From the NCBI RefSeq assembly GCF_014905175.1, contig NC_057788.1, positions 29,048,154 to 29,112,153 on the forward strand: a DNA stretch of 64,000 nucleotides, written 5' to 3'. The translations under genes were made by a program, and so were the position numbers. Source of the stretch: Aphidius gifuensis. Taxonomy: Eukaryota > Arthropoda > Insecta > Hymenoptera > Braconidae. Of the stretch, positions 34,795 through 44,380 are shown in pieces. Within the stretch, counting starts at the first letter, position 1; each line of letters starts with the position of its first letter. The notes below the pieces were generated by a model. It saw only the letters and a list, made by a program, of their open reading frames with translations. It was not told the origin of the DNA and searched no databases.

Positions 34795-34868
34795 AATTAA
34801 TCAAGCTAAGATTGGGGCAGAATTTCTCGATTAAACTCACCGTACCCTGGACCGGTAAGGACTTAAGA

Positions 34869-34950
34869 AAAATTTAGCCGAGAATCATAGAATAATAGAA
34901 TTCTGTTTATTTGATTACTCATACCAGTCTGCGATTGGTATGTCAGGTAA
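34869..34950. ncRNA. candidate structured element, diverged copy 2
   Basis: Shares the approach (ACTTAAGAAAAATTTAGC) and the two-hairpin topology. AGAAT/ATTCT closes a 14-base loop, and CATACCA/TGGTATG is a perfect 7-pair hairpin at 34920-34942. The outer stem is imperfect (one deletion and one insertion in its 3' arm). Sequence inside is mostly different from the other copies, so homology is weaker here. Confidence 0.22.
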
Positions 34951-35341
34951 ATATTTTCAAATAAATCACTTAGCTAAGAGTAAGGGCAAGAAAACCTTGA
35001 AAAAATGCCATTCATTCCTCATGACTAAAGTCTCACAACAAATTTTTTTTAATTTGCGACTGACACAATCAACTTGGTTTAATAATAAGTACACAATTGC
35101 TTCAGCAGTCTCGCGTTCCGACCAGAGGCCACAGATAATCATATTGACACGCAACGTAGCAGCTGCATGCTAATGAATATCGCATAGTTTTCTATGAATT
35201 CGAGAAATAGTTCAGCTGAGTTTGGGTGCAAGTTGACTTCAGAAGTCCAGTGATCTGTCTGAGTAACTGCCGCCATCCTGCCCGGTGAATACTTCAAGTA
35301 TATCATTTATCACAAAACAGGGGTAGACTAAAGACTCAAGA

Positions 35342-35420
35342 AAAATTTAGCTGGGCTTGAGAGCTAACTGCAAGAGTTGTTGTCGTCAAACTACCAGAAT
35401 CTGGTAGCCAGCTAAATTTT
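35342..35420. ncRNA. candidate structured element, copy 3
   Basis: The outer stem is identical to that of copy 1 (35342-35354 with 35408-35420). Hairpin 1 is TAACT-gcaag-AGTTG (35365-35379) with one G-T wobble. Hairpin 2 is CTACCAG-aat-CTGGTAG (35391-35407), fully paired. Relative to copy 1 a G-C pair has become A-T and the C-A mismatch has become C-G, while GTCGTCAA is kept. Paired change is what RNA selection would leave, but two copies are thin evidence. Confidence 0.35.
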
Positions 35421-35549
35421 CGCGAAAAATATCAAAAAAAAGACTAATTACAAATGTATCGATTTCAGTAAAACTATATATATATAAATTTATCTATTAT
35501 TGAATTGAAAAATTCCCCGTACAAAAATCGATTGATTAATATTTTTTAT

Positions 35550-36200
35550 TCTGTGACACAGAGTACCGTTTTCCCGATATTACCCAGACTACTCACATAG
35601 AGCACCTGCATAATTAACATGTACTTTTAATTGTTTATCATATTTTCAAGTTCGAGACGCAAATAGAGTACAGTTTTCCCAATATTACCCAGGTTACTCA
35701 CATAGAGCACCTGCATAATTAACAAATTTCTTTCATCGCTTATCATATGTTCAAGTTTTTTTTTCAAATAAATTCCCCCTACAAACACGCATCGACGGAT
35801 ATTTCTGATTTTGTAACGCAAATACAGTGTATAGTACAGTGTTCCCGAGATTATTTGTATCATATGTTAACGTTTTCTTAAAAAATAAATTCTTCCTACA
35901 AATACGTATTGGTTGATATATTTTTCATTTTGTGATGCATATAGAGTACAGTGTTCCCGACATTACCCAGGATACCCACATGGAGCACCTGCATAATTAA
36001 CCTGTACTATTTCAATTAAATTTATTTTAGTTTCATCAGAAAATCGTTTCCCCCAAAACGCACGTACTAGTTGATATTTTCGAAATATATGACGCAAATA
36101 AATTATAACGCTTCATGTAATTCAATTTGTTCCCCAAAAAAAATATTTAACAGACTTCTTGGCATTAACCAGGATGCACCACGTGGAGGTCCTGTCTGTC
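35550..36200. repeat. tandem array of ~105-165-bp units, right block
   Basis: The same unit as in the left block recurs near 35560, 35665, 35822 (truncated), 35943 and, degenerate, 36140. In the last, CAGGA and TCCTG still pair around CACCACGTGG. The two blocks bracket the structured elements. Confidence 0.8.
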
Positions 36201-36724
36201 CTAGCATCCCATGATCCCCACGTACACACTGAATGATTCTAAATGATTTTATTATAAACTAAAAACTCTATTTTGTCCCTTGTGCAACCCTCAACCCCAA
36301 ATACTTCAAGTCAAATGATAATTTATACTCAAGAATATAATGAACTGCCATAATATTAAAATAAATTTATTTAATTAATTACTCGAGAAAGAGAATTTAA
36401 AGGTATATTTTATATTTGTCATGAATTTATTTTATTTTTAAATTATCTACGTATCACTCATTATTCTTTTAAATTTATGAAGCAAGTAGTAACAAAGTAA
36501 TATTACTGGAAAGTCATATTTGATTAAAATTCAATATTTATATTAAGATAAAATTAATTACAAAATTTTCAAAATTAATGCAAGCTTTTAGAAATATGAT
36601 AAAATAATTATCCAATGAATTTTTTTACGCAATAAAATTCAATTTATATTTTTATTTAATTGTTTTTATTTCAATAAAAAAAAATCGCGCCCAAAATTTA
36701 AATACAAAACGTAAAATAAAAATG

Positions 36725-37225
36725 TTTTATTGGAAAAGTGCTCTAACGTCAAATAAAAAAAACCTTACACACTAATATATATCGCAATTAGAAAAAGGTG
36801 ATAATTTATTTAGTATAAATGATCACAATCGATAATAATAAATTCTAATCACCCCCGTCTACTCTGTTTGAGGAAGACAGGGTTGACCCAGTTTGACTTT
36901 GTTTAAAAATTGAATTTAATTAATGAAGAAAAAAAAATAGTCAAAATGAATCGAAAAAACAAATTAAATAATACTTTGGAACGACAAGAAGCCTTAAAAA
37001 ATATAACAACAATTTTTTAAAACCTCAGGGACATTTAAAGCACTTTTCCGGGATGGGTTAATAATTTCAACTAGTCGGTCTCGATCTAGAGGAACTTACC
37101 TTGTAACTGCACACTGCAAAATCCTGTAGAAGTTATCCAGGTAGACTCCAATAATCCAATAAAATCCTCTCATCACAGCCATGTAGAAATTGTCCAGGTA
37201 GTCTCCAATAATCCAAAAAAATCAC
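36725..37225. repeat. right ~400-bp direct repeat plus two 57-bp units
   Basis: Counterpart of 32945-33360 followed by two units of the 57-bp repeat, so the order (400-bp element, then 57-bp units) is the same on both sides. Its inverted repeat at 36798-36826 has one mismatch. The minus-strand donor AAG-GTAAGT is conserved at about 37098. Confidence 0.85.
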
Positions 37226-37284
37226 AGGCACTATTTCACTATCACTATCACGAACTTTTAAATTATTTAACCGAAAAAATATAT

Positions 37285-38715
37285 TAATTTAACACTTGCA
37301 CATTTTTTTTTTTTATATTAAAACACCACTTGTTCACGTAGAATGTTCACTTGTTAATTTGAAATAATTCTAAATAAACTTCTAAATTAATTTACCGGAC
37401 GAAAAAATTAAATCAAAAAAAATTTTCCAAGGAAAAACCACGAGGCTGCACGTGTTTCGAAAATTTCTAACCAAATTTTACTTTAAAATTACAAGTGCAC
37501 TACGCAAAGAATGAAGGTGAACTGAAAAAAATTTATCTAGGAAGACGAGAGGTTACTGCGATTTTCTATGACTCACAGGTGAACTACTAGTTAACTACGA
37601 GAGAAATTTGGAAAAACACGTGTCGAACAGCCCAATGACGAAATAAAAGAAACATATGTTCGGAGAAAATTCTAACGGCTTTTACAATGAAAATTAATAT
37701 TTATTTAAGACTTTTAAATACCTTTTAAAAAACTAATTGTAAAAATCATGACAAAAAAAAAATATATATAGGTACTGTTTTAAAATCTAATTGAAAAAAA
37801 AAAAATGGAAATAACTTTGTAATAATTATTGTAAAAATCACGACAAGAATATATTAATTTAACATTTAAATGTAAAAAAAAAATTGGAAATAATTTAATA
37901 TTATTGTAAAAATCACAAGAGAAAAAAAAATATATTATTTTAAAATTTAAATGTAAAAAAAAATTAGAAATATTTTAATAATAATTATTGGCTGGCCACG
38001 ATAATAGTAAAAGAATATTTGTATTTGATTCGAACTTGCACTTTTTATTTTTACAATTAAAAACCACGAGATAATCTACACAAATTATTTTACCTGTACA
38101 ATTTTTTTTTCACGTAGCCAGCTCACTTGTTAATTCGAAATGATTCTGATTAAACTTTTAAAATTAATTTACCGAACGAAATAATTGAATTAAAAAAAAA
38201 ATTTTCAAGGAAAACCACGAGGCTGCACGTGCTCGAATATTTATAACCAAATTTATTTTAAAATACCGAAAAATTTCAACCGGACTGCACGAAGAACGAA
38301 GACGAACTGAAAAAAATTTATCGAATCGATTTTCTATGACTCTACTATCTGCTGATGAGTCACCGGTTAACTGCGAGAAACGTGTGTAAAACACGTGCCG
38401 GACAGCTTAGCGTAGAAATGAAAGAAACATATGCTTGGAAAAATTTCTAACGGTTTTTTAAATGATAAATTATAATTATGTAAAACTTTAAAATATGCTA
38501 AAAAAAATTAATTGTAAAAATCACGACAGAAAAAAAAAATATATTATTTTAAAATTTAAATGTAAAAAAAAATTAGAAATATTTTAATAATAATTATTGG
38601 TTTTCCACGATAATAGTAAAAGAATATTTGCATTTACCTTGAACTTGCACTTTTTTTTTTACAATTAAAAAACAACGAGTTAATCTACACAAATTATTTT
38701 ACCCGTACAATTTTT
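37285..38715. repeat. direct repeats of ~600-750 bp, two and a half units
   Basis: Successive units share CACTTGTTAATT, AACCACGAGGCTGCACGTG, GAACTGAAAAAAATTTATC, TTTTCTATGACTC, GAAACATATG and a long AT tail. On the minus strand the stretch at about 38290-38320 (TTTCAGTTCGTC, G/C-richer) looks like an insect leader or initiator region, duplicated at about 37500. No protein frame is credible. Confidence 0.75.
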
Positions 38716-38793
38716 TTTTATCCAACAATCGAGAAATTTCGTTAATTGACTAAACACTTGCACTTTTTTTTTTCTGAAACCGAAAACCACGAG

Positions 38794-38915
38794 GCTGCAC
38801 GTGCATTAATTTTAAATACTATTAGGTTAAAACTTTTAAAACTATTTCACTCTATTGAAAAAATCATTTACAAAAATCTAACACTTTTAATTTTTTTTTC
38901 TAATGCACGTGCAGC
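38794..38915. repeat. 15-bp perfect inverted repeat around CACGTG
   Basis: GCTGCACGTGCATTA (38794-38808) and TAATGCACGTGCAGC (38901-38915) are exact reverse complements about 90 bases apart. Variants of GCTGCACGTG recur near 37447, 38221, 38975 and 39080, each an E-box-like core. Confidence 0.7.
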
Positions 38916-39539
38916 TACTCCAAAGACTTCTAACCAAATTTATAAATTATTTTCAAGCCCGAAAACCACGAGACTGCACATGCAGTTATTTTAAATACTT
39001 TAATTAAAACTATCTAAATTATTTTACCAAAAAAATCCTTTACAATAATTTAATACTCTTAATTTTTTTTTTTAAATACACGTGCAGCTACTTCAAAGAC
39101 TTTTAACCAAACTTGAAAAATTATTTTTTAACCCGGAATATTGCTGCTGACTCCGCTGCAGCCAAAGACTAACTAAATTTGTCTAGGCCTAGAGGCCGCT
39201 TCTATATATGACTAGCTCTGTCTATGAGTCATTTCTTATCAGCAAGCAACATTTGTTAACTTAGCATGCCGTACATATGAAAAAGGAAAGATTAACATAC
39301 GATGTACAAGTGTGAAAAAAAACAACGTGGAAAAAAAATTTCTAATATATTTTTTTTATTTTAATTTTAAAACTAAAATTTTTAGAATTATAAAAATTAT
39401 TAAATTATTTTTAACAATTTTCTAATATTAAAAAAAAATTATTTTACTATTATCCTATCAAATATATATACATCGTAGGTATTTGTTTTAAATTCAAACC
39501 ACGAGCGGATGTTAAAATAGAAAAAAAAATATTCCTAGT

Positions 39540-39974
39540 TTTGAGTGCTAGTAAATTCTCCCAGATGAGAGAGACCTCTATAGCTCTATTCTAAAATCAT
39601 TTTCCAATGCATCGGAGACCTCTATGTTAAACATGGCGTCGTATTGATATTGTTTTTTTTTTTTTTTTTATAAATGTTTGTAAACAATTATGGCGCCGCT
39701 CTGTTTGTAAACATGTTGCTTTTTGCTGTTGCCTTTTTAAAAATCATATGCATTAATATTGATTGATGAATTAATTGTAACTATTATCAGCAATCGGAAG
39801 GTAAATCTTTTAATTGCTATCAATACCACCAGTAAATTGTTTTCAGTTAAAAAAATATATAACAATTGTTATCTTGTTTCAGTGTTTTCCCTTATAGATA
39901 AGAGGTTAAAACATGAATTCAAAGTGATATAGCAAAACAATAATAATTTTATCTACTTTGAAAATTACGAAAAA
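39540..39974 (+). promoter_or_regulatory. conserved leader of ankyrin gene C with 5'UTR intron 39801-39892
   Basis: Matches the A and B leaders from about 39600 onward. It begins with GAGTGCTAGT, as in copy B, followed by an extra stretch of about 60 bases carrying a second GAGACCTCTATA. Intron borders are GGAAG then GTAAAT and TTGTTTCAG. Confidence 0.6.
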
Positions 39975-42632
39975 ATGAATTGTAATAATAATTATACCCT
40001 CAGCACTCAATTATATCGTGCTATTGGGTTTTCCTATACTGACTCTGTGAAACGGTTACTTGATAGTACATCCATTCAAGTCAATGATACGTTTGATGAA
40101 TCAAACGGTACACAGTGCAAGACAGAAGATATTGGAAAGACTCCTCTACAATATGCTGTTGAAAGCTATCGACCAGAAATTGTAAAATTACTCTTAAAAC
40201 ATAATGCTAACGTAAATCTTAAGTTGAATTCAAACATGTCTCTGATTCAATATGCATGTCAAGAAAAGAATCCTACGATTGTACAATTACTTGTAGACTA
40301 TGGTGCCAATGTTAACTGTGTTGATCCATCACTACAAAAATGTTATACATGCTTACATTATGCTGTTGAAAACGAAGCAGAATGCACAGTTCAACTACTT
40401 GTAAATAAAGGAAGTTTCATTAATGCTACTGCCGAAAATAATATAACACCACTACATATAGCTGCAAAAAAAGGATATAACAATATATATCCTCATGAAG
40501 AGAACAATTTGTTAAAAATTCTCCTTGAAAATGGAGCAGACGTAAATGCACAAACTGACGACAAGAAGACAGCTCTTTATTTTACGGCACAGGCAGGACA
40601 TTTGAGTGCTGTCCAAACAATTTTAAAGCATAATCCAGACAAAAATATCGAAGGTAATTTATCTTCTCTTGGTGTTGCAATTTCTTGTAATCATACTGAT
40701 GGAATAAAAGCATCTTATTTTAAGTCACAAGCCAAACATATGAATATCTTACGTAATGATGGACTTTCTAGACCTGTTAGCAATATTAAAAACAACATAA
40801 CTTCTCGTTATCATAGTATTTCTTGTGATCATTCAACAATTGTTAATCTTCTTATTGATTATGGATTAACATTAGAACCTCAACATAAATTTTATAAAAT
40901 GTTTATTTTTGCTGCTGCATCAATTGGACATCTCAAAATAATCAAAAATTTTCTAACATCTGACAGCTGTGATGTTAATCTATCAGTAAATCCTGCATCG
41001 AAAAAATCGACCAGAATTTTACACACGTCAATTATAAATAATCATACTGATATATCACTATTGCTTATTGAAAATGGTGCTGATGTTAATGTTAAAGATG
41101 AGAATAATAAAAGTCCTGTACATTATGCAGTTACAAATAATAATACAGAAGTTACAAAAAAGCTTGTAGCTCATCATGCTGAGGTTCAACCTATTCTTCT
41201 TAGTTGTGCTATTCGCAATGATAATCTAGAAATTATTGAAATTCTTGTAAAATGTGGAGTTAATATCAATACAATTTTTGAAATGTCAAGTTCATTTTCT
41301 AGAAATCGAAAATTAACACCACTTTTAATTGCTATGCATAAAATGAACCATTCTGTAATTCAATATCTTGTAGAACACGGTGCGAACGTGAATTTTGTTG
41401 ATGCACCTGATGGATATCCACCACTTCACTATGCTGTGACAAATAAAAACGAAAAAATCGTAAATATGCTTTTAAATAGAGGTGCTAATATAAATCTTAG
41501 ATATTGTAAAGATAATAAAACTGTGCTTTTTTCAGCAGTTCAGACCATAGGAGATATTGAAATAATTAAATTACTATTAGAAAAAGGTGCTGATGTAAAT
41601 TGCCAAGATAAATCTGGATTGACACCACTCTATTATATCATTGATCCAAAAAAATTTAACTCTCAAATTACTTCCGAAATAATTGAGCTATTATTGAAAT
41701 ATAATGCTGATATAAATTGCAATAGTAAATCTGGGATGACACCTCTTCATTATGCAACTATAAATACAGAATATGACAAAAAAAATGATACCCGAATTAT
41801 TGAGCTATTATTGAAATTTGGAGCAGATATTGACTCTACTGATAAATTTGGTAGCACAGCACTTTACTATGCTATATCTAAAAAAAATAAAGAAAGTTTT
41901 CGTACTCTTCTTGACAATGGTGCAGACATTAATATTATGACGGAGCGCTATAAAATAGGGAATGAGTATGTAAGTCTATATAAGATTGCTACAAATTTTT
42001 ATGAGAGACAGAAATATGAATTAAGAACTAGAAATTTTTCTGAGAGACAGAAACGTGGATATAGTACTACATGTGATTTTGATTATTATGATCAGGATTA
42101 TGATGATTATTATGATGATTCCGATTATATTGAGGCTTGGAGACCTGAACTGAAAATTATTGAGATGCTCAAAGAGCATATTATTCAATTAAAGCAAGCG
42201 AAATGCTGGATCAATGAGGGAAATTTAAAAGCTATTAATAGCAGCGATGATTCCTCAACATCAAGTCACATGTTAGATTTATGTAATAAAGAAATCAGCA
42301 ATATGAAAATTGAAAAAATTGGTAATAGTTGTGTCACTTTTCATGACGTCTTGATGAATGATTTTGATAAATTTGGAAGAAACAAAAATGTCATGGAAAT
42401 TTTAGAGCTGGAAGAATGCAAAGAAAAATATCCTATCTATGGAAAAATAATAACTGGTAATTACAGAAGGGCAAAATTCAGAATACCTTTACAAAACGAA
42501 TTTATTAATTCATTTTGTTGTCAATGTTATGGATTTAATCAGTTGCCATATATTTGTGTTGAAAAAATATGCACTTATTTGAGTCTACAAGATATGAGAG
42601 ACCTAATAAACTCTGTTAATAAATTATGTTAA
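39975..42632 (+). CDS. ankyrin-repeat protein with C-terminal PRANC/F-box-like module, copy C
   Basis: 885 residues in one exon, same order of parts as A and B, with the F-box-like LPYICVEKICTYLSLQDM near residue 855. The acidic/tyrosine tract is longest here (YYDQDYDDYYDDSDY). Residues 45-130 differ most from A and B (ESNGTQCKTEDIG), the central third follows A, and the C-terminal sixth follows B. The downstream AATAAA used by A and B is altered to AAATAAG, and a new AATAAA has arisen at 42650-42655, 18 bases after the stop, so its 3'UTR should be much shorter. It is convergent with the intact TBC gene, which gives the likely ancestral order of the block. Confidence 0.88.
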   Translation: MNCNNNYTLSTQLYRAIGFSYTDSVKRLLDSTSIQVNDTFDESNGTQCKTEDIGKTPLQYAVESYRPEIVKLLLKHNANVNLKLNSNMSLIQYACQEKNPTIVQLLVDYGANVNCVDPSLQKCYTCLHYAVENEAECTVQLLVNKGSFINATAENNITPLHIAAKKGYNNIYPHEENNLLKILLENGADVNAQTDDKKTALYFTAQAGHLSAVQTILKHNPDKNIEGNLSSLGVAISCNHTDGIKASYFKSQAKHMNILRNDGLSRPVSNIKNNITSRYHSISCDHSTIVNLLIDYGLTLEPQHKFYKMFIFAAASIGHLKIIKNFLTSDSCDVNLSVNPASKKSTRILHTSIINNHTDISLLLIENGADVNVKDENNKSPVHYAVTNNNTEVTKKLVAHHAEVQPILLSCAIRNDNLEIIEILVKCGVNINTIFEMSSSFSRNRKLTPLLIAMHKMNHSVIQYLVEHGANVNFVDAPDGYPPLHYAVTNKNEKIVNMLLNRGANINLRYCKDNKTVLFSAVQTIGDIEIIKLLLEKGADVNCQDKSGLTPLYYIIDPKKFNSQITSEIIELLLKYNADINCNSKSGMTPLHYATINTEYDKKNDTRIIELLLKFGADIDSTDKFGSTALYYAISKKNKESFRTLLDNGADINIMTERYKIGNEYVSLYKIATNFYERQKYELRTRNFSERQKRGYSTTCDFDYYDQDYDDYYDDSDYIEAWRPELKIIEMLKEHIIQLKQAKCWINEGNLKAINSSDDSSTSSHMLDLCNKEISNMKIEKIGNSCVTFHDVLMNDFDKFGRNKNVMEILELEECKEKYPIYGKIITGNYRRAKFRIPLQNEFINSFCCQCYGFNQLPYICVEKICTYLSLQDMRDLINSVNKLC

Positions 42633-43207
42633 TTTTCATTATAAAATTTAATAAAGATTTTTATAATACATGGTTTGTTAATAATATAAATAACATTTAC
42701 CTGAATCATTATGCTGGTGTAATTTGATTTTTGTACTATTTTTCATAACTAAATAAGTAATTGTCAAGTTTTAAATAAGTCTATTTTAATATATTTCACC
42801 ACATCCTATGATATTATTTTTCACTTTGAAAAAAAAACTATCAATTCCAAATAGTTCGCTATTCAATTTATCGTATTTATTATGTCTATTGAACATTTAT
42901 ACAAATTCATAAAATTATTAAAAAACGTAATATATTTTCTTTCGTTTATTAAACTAATTATTCGTCTTTATATAAAATTCAGATAAAAAAAAAATTTAAA
43001 AAGTATATCATTTTTTTTCTTTACACATTAATATATACAATAAACTCCAAAGTGACAAAAAATAAAAAAAATATATATCTATCTGTAGTCTAAACATGTC
43101 ATAAGATATTAATTAACAATAAAATTTTTCTTTTTTTAAAAATAAAAAATAAAGCATAATTTTTTAAAAACAAATTCATAAATATAAATTTTCTGTTGTC
43201 ATATATA

Positions 43208-44380
43208 TCACAAAGACTCATCAACCATTTTTTGAAAATTATTGCCATCAATATTAATATTAATTTGTTTAATACTATCAAATAATTCATCAGCACATAA
43301 ATTATCAGGTAATTTTTTTAAAAATTGAGCACCCCTAACAAAATCCATATTTAACAATTGTTTTTGATAAATATTTAATATTCCAATAGCTGTTTTAAAT
43401 AAAAATTCATCTCCATCTCTTATAAACATATCCCAAACACGACAAACAATATCAAGTGGCATTGCTTTTGAATAAATTGTATAAATCCAATCAAGAAGAT
43501 AAAAATCTGGACTTAAACCAGAATTTAAAAAATGTTTATATATTATTGGTATATTAATTGATAATATTTTCATAAATAAATTATAATAAACATTCATTTT
43601 ATTTTGATTAAGTGTAAATGCAGCTTTATGACATGGATTATCAATTAAATTTGAAAAACATATAAATGCATCACATTTATCCATATTTAATGTTAATATT
43701 GCAGCAATAAAACTCATACCTTGAAGATAACCAACATCTGGACGTAATACACAATATGCTGATAAAACTGAATTTAATGATTCATTAAGTGGTCCATTAT
43801 TTTGAAATAAACATAAATTTGGAAATGTACGTGATACATCTAATTTAATTGCTGTTAAATAATCATTATGTAATTTATTATCAGCAAAATTTATTATTTT
43901 TTTTTCACATTCATTGTATATATCAATTGTTAAATTTAATGTATTATTTATTGATAATTTCCATACACGTCCACGTATACTTGGTGGTAAACCAGACCAC
44001 CATAAATCATAAACATTTTTTTTATAACGTAACGTAGAAAAATTTGGTATTATTAAATTATTCCATGTTGCTGAATTACATAATAATTTATCTTCTTTTT
44101 TAATATTTCGTTCACGTAACTCGTTATTTTTTTTTTTAACACGTTCATCAATTTTTCTTGCTTTTTCTAGTATTTCATCGTGTTGTTTACGATGTTGCAT
44201 TTCTTCAGCTGGATTTTTAGCTGGTAAATTTGATGGACGAGTATGTTGTATTAGACCTAAACTTCCACCAATTATTTCGTTGTTATTATTTTGTGATGAT
44301 GAGGTATTTTGATGACGAGAAAAAAAGCTTTTCATCTGTTTTATACCAGGAAATAAATGGTCATCTTTTTTGTCCAACAT
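43208..44380 (-). CDS. TBC-domain Rab GTPase-activating protein (TBC1D12/TBC1D14 type)
   Basis: A single exon of 390 residues. About 100 polar N-terminal residues, including a charged helix, lead to VYDLWWSGLPPSIRGRVW, the standard TBC entry. The catalytic dual fingers are present: Arg in IKLDVSRTFP and Gln in VGYLQGMSFIAAI. Later landmarks include LIDNPCHKAAF, FYLLDWIYTIYSKAMPLDI and RVWDMFIRDGDEFLF. Sequence and order match the TBC1D12/14 group, which acts on recycling endosomes and early autophagy through Rab11/Rab1-linked traffic. It is shorter at the N-terminus than vertebrate relatives. Absence of introns is unusual for the group and could mean a retrocopy, but the protein looks intact. 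A broken copy of its 5' end and promoter lies at 27543-28038. Confidence 0.9.
   Translation of the reverse strand: MLDKKDDHLFPGIKQMKSFFSRHQNTSSSQNNNNEIIGGSLGLIQHTRPSNLPAKNPAEEMQHRKQHDEILEKARKIDERVKKKNNELRERNIKKEDKLLCNSATWNNLIIPNFSTLRYKKNVYDLWWSGLPPSIRGRVWKLSINNTLNLTIDIYNECEKKIINFADNKLHNDYLTAIKLDVSRTFPNLCLFQNNGPLNESLNSVLSAYCVLRPDVGYLQGMSFIAAILTLNMDKCDAFICFSNLIDNPCHKAAFTLNQNKMNVYYNLFMKILSINIPIIYKHFLNSGLSPDFYLLDWIYTIYSKAMPLDIVCRVWDMFIRDGDEFLFKTAIGILNIYQKQLLNMDFVRGAQFLKKLPDNLCADELFDSIKQININIDGNNFQKMVDESL

Noticed and set aside
34940..35173. 77-codon frame within the structured-element block
   Set aside because: An antisense frame of similar size overlaps it, and it covers part of the repeat; no protein-like signature.
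32945..37105. LTR retrotransposon
   Set aside because: Direct repeats are present but there is no gag, pol, primer-binding site or polypurine tract between them, and ends lack TG...CA.
38164..38394. 76-codon minus-strand frame
   Set aside because: The corresponding unit at about 37.4-37.6 kb does not keep the frame, so no coding constraint is visible.
33300..39500. CRISPR array
   Set aside because: Repeat units and spacers are too long and irregular, no cas genes, and the genome is animal.
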